Under the pieces are notes generated by a model. That model was not told the DNA's origin and searched no databases. It saw nothing but the letters and a program-made list of their open reading frames with translations. From contig JAVCCE010000067.1 of NCBI GenBank assembly GCA_030765645.1, positions 1 to 62,467 on the forward strand: a stretch of 62,467 bases of DNA, written 5' to 3'. Made by a program: the position numbers and the translations under genes. Below are positions 25,512 through 34,347 of the stretch, piece after piece. Each line of letters opens with the position of its first letter. Position 1 is the first letter of the stretch. The stretch is from Candidatus Hinthialibacter antarcticus. Its GTDB lineage: Bacteria > Hinthialibacterota > Hinthialibacteria > Hinthialibacterales > Hinthialibacteraceae.

Positions 25512-26828
25512 CTATGCGTTTGAATCTGCAGCGGAGCGAATCAACAGCCCCGTTGGAATTTTCGGATAAAAGTCAGTCGATTTTTGCGGCATGCGAACGC
25601 CCGCCATCGAAACGTCAAACACTTGGGCGGGTGGAATGCCCGCCATCAAAAATGCGACATTGTATTCCGGCGTCTTAGCCAGGTTCATGGCTTCGTCTTC
25701 GCCGCGAATGTATTTTACGTGATTGACCAATTTGTCGTTGGTCAGCCCGAGCGCTTCTTCAAAGATGAGGCGGTGTAAGATGGTCACGTTCAATTCACGA
25801 ATCGATTCCGGCGCCGCTTGCAACGAGGGCGATTCCGCTCCCTGCCGTATGCGATACGCCCACGTATAATGCCCGTCGTGAATGAGTACCGAACTGCGGG
25901 ACGCGTCCGCCGCCAGCAAATCGCGCACTTCGGCGCCGTCGCTGATCGACACCGGCGTCATCGCGCCCAACGGGTCCAGTTTGGCTTGCACCCGGTCGAA
26001 CCAGTCCGTCGGCAGCCCTTTCACCACGCGGTGGGTCGGCAGTACGCGCAGGCCGGGGTCAGCCAATGGAACAATGAACGCCAACACCTTGCCCCATGCT
26101 TCGTCTTTAGAATTTTTGCCGGTTTTCTCCATCATCTCACGGCGGTAATTGCAAGCCGTTTCATAGCGATGATGTCCGTCGGCGATAACCAGGTTGCAGG
26201 CTTTGACGCCCGCTTGTACGGCGGCCAAGTCGTCGGGATTGCTGATTGCGCGAAGCATGTGGCGTTGACCGTCGTCGCCGACAAAATCCAGCAGCACGTC
26301 TTTGGCGGAAGCAAAAATACTCGACCAGGTTGCGGCTTCGCCGTCGCCTAACAAAAAGATCGAAGACAGGTTGGCTTGCGCGGCGCGGGTCAAGCGCAGA
26401 CGGTCGGCTTTAGGGCCTTCGAAGGTCTGCTCATGCGCCTTGGGGCCGCTGTCGTCTTCGAGGTCTAACGCGGCGAACAGCCCGGTGCGCGTCCAGGTTT
26501 GTTCTTCGGCCTGGTAGGTCTGGCTATACACATAAAATTGCGGGCCGTCTTGTTTTAGCACGCCTTCGTCTTGCCACGCTTGAAAACGCGCGGCGGCTTC
26601 CTGATACCAGTCGGCGGATTCTGAATCGGTCGAATGAGTGGTGACGTCGACTTCTTCGTCGCCGGGCTGGGGCAAGATCAATTTGACGACGTTATGTTCG
26701 TCGAGGCCCCATAAACGCTTGCGTTCTTCATGAGGGATTTTGTCGTACGGAGGAGAGATTAATTTGTCGATTTGCGGGACGCGGTCAAGGTTAAACCGCA
26801 ACCCGGGAAAGGGGTGAATATCAGCCAT
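25512..26828 (-). CDS. DUF1015 family protein
   Basis: 438 residues, normal for the family. Conserved blocks: MADIHPFPGLRFN at the start, LISPPYDKIPHEERKRLW, and VIADGHHRYETACNYRREM in the centre. A TTG start four codons upstream is possible, but the GGACGG before ATG 26828 decides for the shorter form. DUF1015 proteins are widespread, cytosolic and of unresolved activity; the H-H-R-Y motif looks catalytic. In other genomes they often sit near 3-phosphoglycerate dehydrogenase; here they lie between a PBP gene and an EF-hand protein. Confidence 0.92.
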   Translation of the reverse strand: MADIHPFPGLRFNLDRVPQIDKLISPPYDKIPHEERKRLWGLDEHNVVKLILPQPGDEEVDVTTHSTDSESADWYQEAAARFQAWQDEGVLKQDGPQFYVYSQTYQAEEQTWTRTGLFAALDLEDDSGPKAHEQTFEGPKADRLRLTRAAQANLSSIFLLGDGEAATWSSIFASAKDVLLDFVGDDGQRHMLRAISNPDDLAAVQAGVKACNLVIADGHHRYETACNYRREMMEKTGKNSKDEAWGKVLAFIVPLADPGLRVLPTHRVVKGLPTDWFDRVQAKLDPLGAMTPVSISDGAEVRDLLAADASRSSVLIHDGHYTWAYRIRQGAESPSLQAAPESIRELNVTILHRLIFEEALGLTNDKLVNHVKYIRGEDEAMNLAKTPEYNVAFLMAGIPPAQVFDVSMAGVRMPQKSTDFYPKIPTGLLIRSAADSNA

Positions 26829-26858
26829 GTTTCCGTCCAAACTATTGAATGTGTGTGA

Positions 26859-29606
26859 TTAGGGATACGCATTTAATATAAGCTGATATGCGTCTCTTTG
26901 GTATGGGCGCAAGTCGCCTTCGTCGCGGCGGTGGAGCGGGCAAGGCTCGGTCGGCGCGGTGCCTGCGATAAAGGGAACACTATGCACCACCGGGAGGGCC
27001 GGGGTGGAGCGCTCATCCTTGACGTTCATACATTCATCGACCGCCAATTGACCGCTGAGGTCGCAGATTTCATAAAACTCAATGCCGGGCGGCGGCGGAA
27101 TCTCACCGAACAATTGCGGCTGCAAATCATACGCCTGCTGCATGAAATCCATCCAAATCGGCAGCGCGACTCTGGAGCCGGTCATTTTGTTTCCCAATGA
27201 TCGGGTGTAGTCGTCAAAGCCCATGTAAACGATGCACAGCATGTCATTGCTGTAGCCCGCATACCAGGCGTAGGTGCATTCATCGGTGGTGCCGGTTTTG
27301 CCGACGCTCCAAAACGGCAGTTCAAGCGCCTCGTCGGCGGTGCCGTCTTCAACCACGCCGCGCAGCAAGTAGGTGACTAGGTAGGCCAATTCGGGCGACA
27401 GGCGTTTGCGGTCGAACAGAGGTTGGTCGAATTCATAGAGCAAGTCCGGCTGTTTCTGGCGGGAATCCTGGCGCTGATAGACCTTGTCGACCATGTGCAG
27501 CCGGACAAAATCGCCCCGGTTCGCCAAGACCGAATAAGCCTGCGCCATTTCATAGGGGCTTGCCCCTGCTGAACCAAGCGAGATCGAGAGGTCTTCTTTT
27601 TCGATGCGCAGTCCAAAGAAATTTTTGCTGAACCGCACCAGGTTTTGGATGCCGGCCATGCGGCTTCCCTTGTAGTTGTCGAGCAGCCACACCGACGCGG
27701 CGTTAAGCGAATGCACCAGGGTATAACGCATGGTCACGCCGCCGAAATAGCGATTGTAGAAATTGCGCGGCGTCCAACCGGTCCAGTATTCATGCTTAAT
27801 GTCTTGGAGGATCGACGCCAGCGTCCAGTTTCGGTCTTTTTCCGCCAGCGCGGCGGCCATGACGAACGGTTTGTAGGCGCTGCCGGGTTGGACGTTGGTT
27901 GACATGGTGGCGCGAATGAAATTGCCGCTATTGGTTTTGTCGTTGTAATCATATCCGCCTACCATCGCCAGCACCTTGCCGGTCGACGGCTGCACCGCGA
28001 CCAGCGCGCCTTGTACGTGTTGCTCTTTCGCTAATATCAGCTGAATGCCCGATTCTCCCTCGACTGCTTTGGCGGGAAGGTAATAGTCAGGTTTTAAGAT
28101 GTCAAATTCATCCCATTTGGCTTTTGTCTCGTCGATTGTCAGCGTAAACGGCCCTTCGCCGCCAGCGACATTGGGCAGCGTCACCGTTACGCTTTTTGTT
28201 TCAGGGTCATAGTCAGTCAGAATGCGGGCGTCGTATACGTCGCTTCCAACCTGAAGTTTGCCGGAGGTATGGCGGTTCACGCCGCGATAGCCCGGCTCGC
28301 CCCAATGCATCCCCGTTTTGTAGCGCATTCGGCGCTCGTGTTCTTCGATGCCTTTTTGCAGGGCTGCTTCCGCTGCTTCTTGCATATCAACGTCGATGGT
28401 GGCTTTGACGTCGATGCCTTTGCCTTTGATGCGCAATGGCTGGGCATTGTTGGACACAAAATTGCCGTTTTTAAACTGGCGTTCGATTTCCCATGAGAAA
28501 TACGGATACAGCGCGATCTGGTTGCGCCCGAATGAGCCTTGTTTGAGTGTGAACGGCTCCGCGAGCGCTTGGTCGTATTGGGTTTGGGTAATGAACTGGT
28601 CGCGCAGCATGGCGCGCAAGACGGTGGCGGTGCGCGTGAGGGCCCGCTCCGGGTTTTTCGCGGGCGAATAGCGGTTGGGCGCTTGCAACATGCCCGCGAA
28701 CAGGGCGCATTCTTTGATGGTGAGGTCACTGACGTTTTTGCCGAAATAATATTCTGCGCCGCGCGCCACGCCATAGGCTTGGTCGCCCAGAAAAACCTGG
28801 TTCAAATAAATTTCTAAAATTTCATTTTTGGTGTAGCGCTTTTCGATTTGCAGCGCGACTTTCCATTCCCAGTATTTACGCTCAAAGGCTTTGATGCCGG
28901 TCTTGGGCATTTGCGGCCAGGGCACCTTATCGTTATTGATGAGGTCTTCGGCCAACTGAATGGTGATGGTGCTGGCGCCTTGGGTGCGGGTCCAGGTTTT
29001 GATGTCATATATGATCGCCCGAATGATATCGGGAAGGCTGATGCCGCTATGCTCATAAAAACGGCGGTCTTCTAACGCAATCACCGCTTGGGGCAGATAT
29101 TTGGGCATTTCAGATAGCGGCGCCATTTCGCGGTTTTGGGTATCGCTATAAAAATTTGCGATGAGTTGCTCTTTGTCGTCGCCCGAAAAAATCTGCGACG
29201 GCATGGCGGGCTGGTATTCTTCTAAAAATTCATTGACGGGCAACTGGGCCAGGTGCATGTCGAAATATCCGACCGTAAGCCCAACCGCCCCTCCCATGAT
29301 GAGCGCCAGCAAGGCAAAGAATACGAAGAAAATGCGCCATAAACGGCTGCGTTTGCGTACCGGGCGGGCAGGCGCGGCTTTGGCAGCAGTTGGCTTAAGG
29401 GGCGCGGCGTCCGTCGGCTTGGATGCTTTTTGCTTTGGTTTCTGAATGGGCAGCGATGGTTTGTTCGTTGGGACTCCACGCGGCGCGGCTTTGCTCTGCC
29501 GGGTTTTCGCCATGCCGGGCGGTTGAGAAATGGGCGGCAAGGGGTTACGCGGCCCCTTGTCTTTGGGGCTGCCGCCGGGAGATGGGTATTGATTCAAATC
29601 ATTCAT
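26859..29606 (-). CDS. Class A penicillin-binding protein (PBP1A type)
   Basis: 915 residues. Bifunctional enzyme that polymerises lipid II and crosslinks peptidoglycan. A cytoplasmic Pro/Lys-rich tail of about 88 residues is followed by a membrane helix (90-113). The GT51 transglycosylase has its catalytic Glu in EDRRFYEH (Glu179), GASTITIQLAEDL and RKYWEWKVALQIEKRYTKNEILE. An insert of about 110 residues (430-530) separates it from the transpeptidase, which has S-A-Y-K (Ser576, Lys579), S-L-N (633-635) and K-T-G (770-772). The C-terminal tail has several Cys (near 864-895). Gene and start are clear; whether to call it mrcA or ponA is a naming matter. The 200 bases upstream should hold its promoter. 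Confidence 0.95.
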   Translation of the reverse strand: MNDLNQYPSPGGSPKDKGPRNPLPPISQPPGMAKTRQSKAAPRGVPTNKPSLPIQKPKQKASKPTDAAPLKPTAAKAAPARPVRKRSRLWRIFFVFFALLALIMGGAVGLTVGYFDMHLAQLPVNEFLEEYQPAMPSQIFSGDDKEQLIANFYSDTQNREMAPLSEMPKYLPQAVIALEDRRFYEHSGISLPDIIRAIIYDIKTWTRTQGASTITIQLAEDLINNDKVPWPQMPKTGIKAFERKYWEWKVALQIEKRYTKNEILEIYLNQVFLGDQAYGVARGAEYYFGKNVSDLTIKECALFAGMLQAPNRYSPAKNPERALTRTATVLRAMLRDQFITQTQYDQALAEPFTLKQGSFGRNQIALYPYFSWEIERQFKNGNFVSNNAQPLRIKGKGIDVKATIDVDMQEAAEAALQKGIEEHERRMRYKTGMHWGEPGYRGVNRHTSGKLQVGSDVYDARILTDYDPETKSVTVTLPNVAGGEGPFTLTIDETKAKWDEFDILKPDYYLPAKAVEGESGIQLILAKEQHVQGALVAVQPSTGKVLAMVGGYDYNDKTNSGNFIRATMSTNVQPGSAYKPFVMAAALAEKDRNWTLASILQDIKHEYWTGWTPRNFYNRYFGGVTMRYTLVHSLNAASVWLLDNYKGSRMAGIQNLVRFSKNFFGLRIEKEDLSISLGSAGASPYEMAQAYSVLANRGDFVRLHMVDKVYQRQDSRQKQPDLLYEFDQPLFDRKRLSPELAYLVTYLLRGVVEDGTADEALELPFWSVGKTGTTDECTYAWYAGYSNDMLCIVYMGFDDYTRSLGNKMTGSRVALPIWMDFMQQAYDLQPQLFGEIPPPPGIEFYEICDLSGQLAVDECMNVKDERSTPALPVVHSVPFIAGTAPTEPCPLHRRDEGDLRPYQRDAYQLILNAYP

Positions 29607-29806
29607 ATTCGAAAATTGGATCCAGTTATTCTAGTATGACGCATAGTTTACACAGTTTGCTCATACTTCAACCCGCTCTTTTCAATCATCCTAGCAAAAT
29701 GTCGCAGGGGATTGGGTGAAGCGGCTTTCGTAGTCAGCGGCAATAAGCCGCGACGGAGACAAGCGAAACCCAACCCCGAGGCAATTTGCGACCAGCAATA
29801 ATCTCT

Positions 29807-30769
29807 TTAAAACGAAAGAAGCACTTTTTTGGCGCCGGGCGTTTGGGCGTGCTCCCATGCCGCCGCTGCTTGATCGAACGGATAGGTTGCTTCGACCAGG
29901 CGCTCCACTGGCGGCTTTTGGCGTTCCAAAAACGCCAGGGCCGGGGCAAATTGTCCGCAGCGCGAGCCAACCACAGTCACCTCGTCAATCACTAACGGGG
30001 TTAAGTCTATAGGTTCGGCCTGCGCCATCGTACTCTTGAGCACGATGCGTCCGCGCGGCTTGACCAACTGCATGGCGCGGCGAAGTCCTGCGCTGCTGCC
30101 GGTTGCATCGACGACGACATCCCACTGACGGTTGATCGTTGAGTTTGGCTCTTGTTCTACGCTGGTTTGCAGCAGGTCGGATACGAGGTCTAATTTGTTT
30201 TGATGATGTCCAATGAGCAGGCTTGCGCCTTCGTGACGCAGCGCAAACGTCATTGCGATGAGCAACCCCAGTTTGCCGTCGCCAATAATGCAAACGCGCT
30301 CGGTCGGCTCAATGTGCATCTGCTCAAAAATTTCCAACGCCGCGGCAAGTGGTTCAGTGAACACCGCTTGTGGATCGCTGACCGGGTCGGGAACGCGAAG
30401 CAGGTTCTCTGCGGGCAGGCTGAGCCATTCCGCCATGCAGCCGCTGCGGTTTAAGATACCTAATACGCTGCGGTTAGGGCAATGGCGCTGCATGTTGCGC
30501 TTACATTCAGGACATTCGCCGCAGCCTGCATTAATTTCGCCGACCACGCGTGCGCCCTTAGGCCATGGAGCGTTCGCATCATCAATTACGCCAATGAACT
30601 CGTGACCGAGAATGCCGGTAAAGCCCATGTATCCTCGTGTGAGTTCTAAATCTGTCCGGCAGATGCCAGCGAGTTTTACGCGAACGCATATTTCCGTCGT
30701 GGATGCGCCCGGTTTTGGCGCGTCGTCCTGAATCATAATTCCAGGAGGCTGGCAGCGTACTGCTTTCAT
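29807..30769 (-). CDS. Zinc-dependent medium-chain alcohol dehydrogenase
   Basis: 320 residues. The catalytic zinc ligands Cys37 and His56-Glu57 (GHEF) and the structural zinc cluster Cys83, 86, 89, 97 are present, then a Rossmann domain starting IIGDGKLGLL. The substrate is not deducible; threonine-, sorbitol- and glucose-dehydrogenase-like members share this pattern. An upstream in-frame start at 30823 exists, but AGAGGA before ATG 30769 decides. It is divergent from the STAS gene across 182 bases. Confidence 0.9.
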   Translation of the reverse strand: MKAVRCQPPGIMIQDDAPKPGASTTEICVRVKLAGICRTDLELTRGYMGFTGILGHEFIGVIDDANAPWPKGARVVGEINAGCGECPECKRNMQRHCPNRSVLGILNRSGCMAEWLSLPAENLLRVPDPVSDPQAVFTEPLAAALEIFEQMHIEPTERVCIIGDGKLGLLIAMTFALRHEGASLLIGHHQNKLDLVSDLLQTSVEQEPNSTINRQWDVVVDATGSSAGLRRAMQLVKPRGRIVLKSTMAQAEPIDLTPLVIDEVTVVGSRCGQFAPALAFLERQKPPVERLVEATYPFDQAAAAWEHAQTPGAKKVLLSF

Positions 30770-30951
30770 TATTCTCTGTCCTCTATCAGGTCGAGTAGGT
30801 ATGTTGTAAAGTTTGTGTAGCAATTATTTACGAGATGATGATAATTTACCGCATTTATTTCAAAATGAATGCGTTTAGTGCGTGGATTTTTTTCCCTTGG
30901 CTATTATACTTCAATATCTAGTCATTTTTAATTATAGAGAAGGCTGAGTGA

Positions 30952-31287
30952 ATGCAAATACAACGCGTGGATCAGGGGGATGTAACCATCCTCCAATTTG
31001 AAGAAGACGAGCAACTTCTTGATCCAGAAATCTTACAGGCGTATTTGTATGACCTGATGGACGAGAAGCGCTACCGGGTATTGATTGATATTGAAAATGT
31101 CCGGTATGTGAGCAGTTCTGTATTAGGCCTTTTTATTACAATCTGTAAAAGCGCAAGAGAAAATGACGGAGAAGTAAAGATCGTCAATGCGCAGCCTTCC
31201 GTCTCAAACGTGTTCCGCATGACCCGGCTTGATCGCGTGTTTCAAATGTTTAATGACCGCGATTCCGCCATCGCCTCCTTTGAATAA
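30952..31287 (+). CDS. STAS-domain anti-anti-sigma factor
   Basis: 111 residues, a single STAS domain like SpoIIAA/RsbV. The phosphorylatable serine lies in YVSSSVLGLF (54-56), after the hydrophobic strand VLIDIENV. Such proteins release a sigma factor by binding its anti-sigma kinase when dephosphorylated. No partner kinase or phosphatase gene is adjacent, so it is an orphan here. AGAAGG upstream of the ATG serves as ribosome binding site; a TATACT box lies at 30905-30910 without an obvious -35. Confidence 0.88.
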   Translation: MQIQRVDQGDVTILQFEEDEQLLDPEILQAYLYDLMDEKRYRVLIDIENVRYVSSSVLGLFITICKSARENDGEVKIVNAQPSVSNVFRMTRLDRVFQMFNDRDSAIASFE

Positions 31288-31512
31288 TCTGGTTTGCAGG
31301 TTCTGCTTTGCAAATCATCTCTCTCTATCGGCTGATATACGACAGCCCCCCAAAGATAAATGGAACATTTTACGCTCTAGGCTCGTACTACTAGTAGTAA
31401 GAGAAATGAGCGCATGATCGTATCGCCAATTGGGATAACCGCCAATGAATAAAGCGTTTGACATAATACTGTGCGTTAAGCGCGCCCGTAGGGCTCAGCG
31501 ATAGATACAGTT

Positions 31513-32103
31513 ATGAAAACTCAATCCGCACATAATTCTGGCAACCACTATAAAGCCGCATTCACGCTGATTGAATTATTGGTCTCGGTTGCGATTGTCG
31601 GTATTCTGGCGGCGATTGCGATTCCCAATTTTCAAAACTCCCTCGTAAAAGCGAAAATGGCCAAGGCCGTCGCTGACATGAACGCCCTCTGCACCGCAAT
31701 CGAAAGTTACCACATTGATAAAAACCGCTATCCCGCCTGGACGGAAATCGACGGGACGCATAAGAACCCGGTCGACCGCCGTCTAAACCCGCTGACCAGT
31801 CCCATGCCTTATATGTCCTCGATTCCTGTCGATCCGTTTATTTCGATATGGGAATACGCAGCCTACACGACGTATGATTACGTGGATGCGTGGAGTTCAA
31901 TTCATTATAAAAAAGATGAAATTTTGGATATCTCTTTCCGTTGTTCGGAGTGGCGGCTGGCCAGCGCAGGCCCGGACGGCGCCGTGACCTTTGGATCGTC
32001 TTTTTCTTTCGACGCGACCAATGGCTTGCGAAGCGCGGGCGACATCGTCCGCACCGGGCCGACGACGAAGTTCCCCTGCGTTCCTTTTTTACGGAACAAA
32101 TAA
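31513..32103 (+). CDS. GspG-like pseudopilin / type IV pilin-like protein
   Basis: 196 residues. Prepilin signal with cleavage expected before Phe17 in A-A-F-T-L-I-E-L-L; Glu at position +5 is present, but the residue before the cut is Ala instead of the usual Gly. The 25-residue hydrophobic helix is followed by KAKMAKAVADMNALCTAIESY and, near the C-terminus, ASAGPDGAVTFG, the style of GspG-like major pseudopilins. It stands alone, 16 kb from the gspHIJK operon; lineages with many such single pilins exist, so it need not work with that operon. A small hairpin (GCCC-gta-GGGC, 31489-31499) lies before the gene. Confidence 0.85.
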   Translation: MKTQSAHNSGNHYKAAFTLIELLVSVAIVGILAAIAIPNFQNSLVKAKMAKAVADMNALCTAIESYHIDKNRYPAWTEIDGTHKNPVDRRLNPLTSPMPYMSSIPVDPFISIWEYAAYTTYDYVDAWSSIHYKKDEILDISFRCSEWRLASAGPDGAVTFGSSFSFDATNGLRSAGDIVRTGPTTKFPCVPFLRNK

Positions 32104-32131
32104 CGCAGATTGCTGTTTGCTCAATAAAGTT

Positions 32132-32259
32132 CCCCTTGTTCAAGGGGGGACGGCGCTGAAAGCGCCAGGGGGGATCTCAAAACAGTACAAACAAAGCGAT
32201 ACATTTAAGCAATATTTCAAGGGCTGGCTCCGATCCTCTCCGCCTTGCCCTTGCCACCC
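32132..32259 (+). repeat. Dispersed repeat A, copy 2, with leading hairpin
   Basis: Second copy of the element at 1-110. It is preceded by a perfect hairpin (CCCCTTG-tt-CAAGGGG, 32132-32147), then GGCGCT-gaa-AGCGCC and a G-run. The element follows the pilin gene by 30 bases, so it could also act as that gene's 3' structure. Confidence 0.8.
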
Positions 32260-32310
32260 AGTCAGTTTTACGGAAAAAATAATACAGAAGCGATTGTCTT
32301 AAAATTTAAG

Positions 32311-32404
32311 GTCAGTGTCATTGCGAGGAGGTCGAAGGCCGACGCGGCAATCTCGCAAATCGAAAAGCGAGATCGCTTCGCTATGCTCGCGATGACACGA
32401 ATGA
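32311..32404. repeat. Dispersed palindromic repeat B (long hairpin)
   Basis: Ends TGTCATTGCGAG (32316-32327) and CTCGCGATGACA (32386-32397) pair with one wobble; inner arms GCAATCTCGC and GCGAGATCGC pair with one mismatch, giving a long interrupted hairpin. The sequence style (TCATTGCGAGG...CGAAG...GCAATCTC) is a widespread class of short mobile-looking palindromic repeats in bacteria. No transposase is associated. A partial copy lies at 250-270. Confidence 0.75.
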
Positions 32405-32458
32405 TCGGTCGAGTAGAAAACAAATATCTTCCTCCACTGGGAATTCGAGGAAAACGAC

Positions 32459-32492
32459 AAAAAAAAACGGGCAATCGAAATTCGATTGCCCG
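32459..32492 (-). terminator. Intrinsic terminator of the sigma factor gene
   Basis: Perfect 12-bp stem CGGGCAATCGAA / TTCGATTGCCCG with a one-base loop centre, followed on the minus strand by nine U (A-run 32459-32467 on plus). It lies 24 bases past the stop of the sigma factor gene. Confidence 0.93.
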
Positions 32493-32515
32493 CTGGTGTT
32501 TCATGTGACGGTCGC

Positions 32516-33973
32516 TTAATTCAAAAAGTCTTTGATCTCGCGAGCGCGTAATGGGTGGCGCAATTTGCGGATCGCCCGTTGTTCGATTTGGCGCACCCGT
32601 TCGCGAGTGATACCGAAGCGCTTTCCGATATCGCCTAACTTCCAGACTTTGCCGTCAGTCAGGCCGTAGCGCATGCGAAGGATGGTTTCTTCCCGTTCGG
32701 ACAACTGACCGAGAATTTCTTCAATGCGCTCGTCGAGAACTTCATTGGCCAGTACATCGTCCGCCGATTCAATGCGCGGGTCTTTAATCAATTCGCCAAT
32801 GGTGGTCTCTCGATCTTCACGGACGGGCGTCTCTAGCGAAATGGGGTCTTGTTGCCAACCCAATAAGTCGCTGATGCGGTCTTCGTCCAACTCGAGATGC
32901 TTCGACAATTCTTCCATGCTCGGGTCGCGTCCCAGTTCCTGCAAAAGCATTTTTTTCGCTTTGTCTACCTGGGCGATTTGGTCCGCCACGCCAGTCGGGA
33001 GGCGCACGGTTCGGCGTTGTTGCTTCACCGCGCGGGAAATGCTCTGGCGAATCCACCAGACGGCGTAGGTGCTGAATTTGGTTCCGCGATGGTAGTCAAA
33101 TTTATCGACGGCGCGGGTCAGCCCTAAGTTGCCTTCTTGAATCAGGTCCAACATTGGGATGCCGCAGTGTTTGTAGCGTTTCGCGACCGACACCACCAAG
33201 CGCAAGTTGCCGCGAATCATGTTCTGGCGGGCTTCACGGATTTGGTTTAGCCCCTCGGTGACCAAGTCGCAGCATTCTTGCAGGCGGTTGGGCGTATCGC
33301 CGGTTTCATCGGCAAAGGCTTTGCGTTCTGAACTGGACATGATGCTACTCAAGTTCTTTTCTGCATCGCGTACCGAACGGGCCAACGCCCAAAGCGCATT
33401 CACATCGAGGTCCATCGAGTAGAGAATCTGGCTCCACTTCTTTTTGCGGTTGACCAATTGGCGGTCTGACAACAAACCGGAGTCGTCTTCTTCAAACCCG
33501 CTTTTGATGTCGCGCAAATTTTTGCGGAGAATTTTAATCTCTTTCGCCAGTTCCGTTTTGCGGCGCGTACGTCCAGCGTCGGGGTTACGGAACATGGTGT
33601 GCGCCGAACGGTCGCCCCGGCTGAGATCGTTGACGATATCTTCCAACTCGCGAATTGCGATGCGAGAGTTCGACAGGCCTTCCGCGAGCAGGCGGCGACC
33701 CGTATCCATCATTTCGTAAATTTCCACTTCTTCATCTTTGGTTAAAAGCGGAAATTCGCCGATTTGGCGCAAATAGTCTTTTATGGGGTTATCCATAGAG
33801 CGGGAAGGCGTACTTGGTTTCCGCGCGCGTTTGGCTTTTTTCGGCTTCGCAACCTTTAAGTCTGGTTCGCTTGCAAATGGTTCTTCAACGGATGAAACGT
33901 CTGCATCCGGTTCGAGCGTTGCGATGGCGCCGATGCTGTCGTCCCAATCACTGGTTTTGGCTGACGTATACAT
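32516..33973 (-). CDS. rpoD: RpoD/SigA-type sigma-70 factor
   Basis: 485 residues. Housekeeping-type sigma factor. Region 1.2 ([22 protein letters not shown], from about 61), a non-conserved charged segment (110-240), region 2 ([28 protein letters not shown] and [21 protein letters not shown]), region 3 and region 4 with [20 protein letters not shown]. The first 60 residues are Asp/Lys-rich and do not look like a folded region 1.1. This could be the primary sigma factor or a close group-2 relative. AGGGGAG before ATG sets the start. Confidence 0.93.
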   Translation of the reverse strand: MYTSAKTSDWDDSIGAIATLEPDADVSSVEEPFASEPDLKVAKPKKAKRARKPSTPSRSMDNPIKDYLRQIGEFPLLTKDEEVEIYEMMDTGRRLLAEGLSNSRIAIRELEDIVNDLSRGDRSAHTMFRNPDAGRTRRKTELAKEIKILRKNLRDIKSGFEEDDSGLLSDRQLVNRKKKWSQILYSMDLDVNALWALARSVRDAEKNLSSIMSSSERKAFADETGDTPNRLQECCDLVTEGLNQIREARQNMIRGNLRLVVSVAKRYKHCGIPMLDLIQEGNLGLTRAVDKFDYHRGTKFSTYAVWWIRQSISRAVKQQRRTVRLPTGVADQIAQVDKAKKMLLQELGRDPSMEELSKHLELDEDRISDLLGWQQDPISLETPVREDRETTIGELIKDPRIESADDVLANEVLDERIEEILGQLSEREETILRMRYGLTDGKVWKLGDIGKRFGITRERVRQIEQRAIRKLRHPLRAREIKDFLN

Positions 33974-34347
33974 AGTGTCGGCTCCCCTCTGTAAGATAGT
34001 GTCCCTTTTTTAATACGCAATGAATGTTCCAATATTGTCAAGGGGTAGTCTATCTAAAGTAAAACATGCGTGTTATTGCTGCATAGATGTTTGAAAATGG
34101 TGAAAAGTTGATCAAATGTGTGTCATTTTTGGGATGTCAAATTGGTTTCTGTGTCAGAAATGCTCTATTTACAGTCAAAATGATAGAAGAATTTCACTTT
34201 TCATCATTCCCGTAAAAGTTGATTTACATTTTGAATTACGCTTTTGGCGGTTTGATGTAACGCGTTCGGTTACAGAATCAATTTCCGCAACAAAAAAAGA
34301 GGCCTGCAAACGCAGGCCTCTTGAGTAATCGTTGGTATTTCAGTGAG
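33974..34347 (-). promoter_or_regulatory. Intergenic region with candidate rpoD promoter
   Basis: 374 bases without a gene. On the minus strand a perfect TTGACA lies at 34041-34036, about 63 bases before the rpoD ATG; the -10 could be GCGTAT at 17-base spacing or TATTAA (34015-34010) at 20. The rest is AT-rich apart from the gltD terminator at 34292-34321. Confidence 0.4.
34292..34321 (-). terminator. Intrinsic terminator of gltBD
   Basis: Ten-bp stem AGAGGCCTGC / GCAGGCCTCT with a 4-base loop, followed on the minus strand by seven U. It lies 27 bases downstream of the gltD stop and closes the gltBD transcript. Confidence 0.93.
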
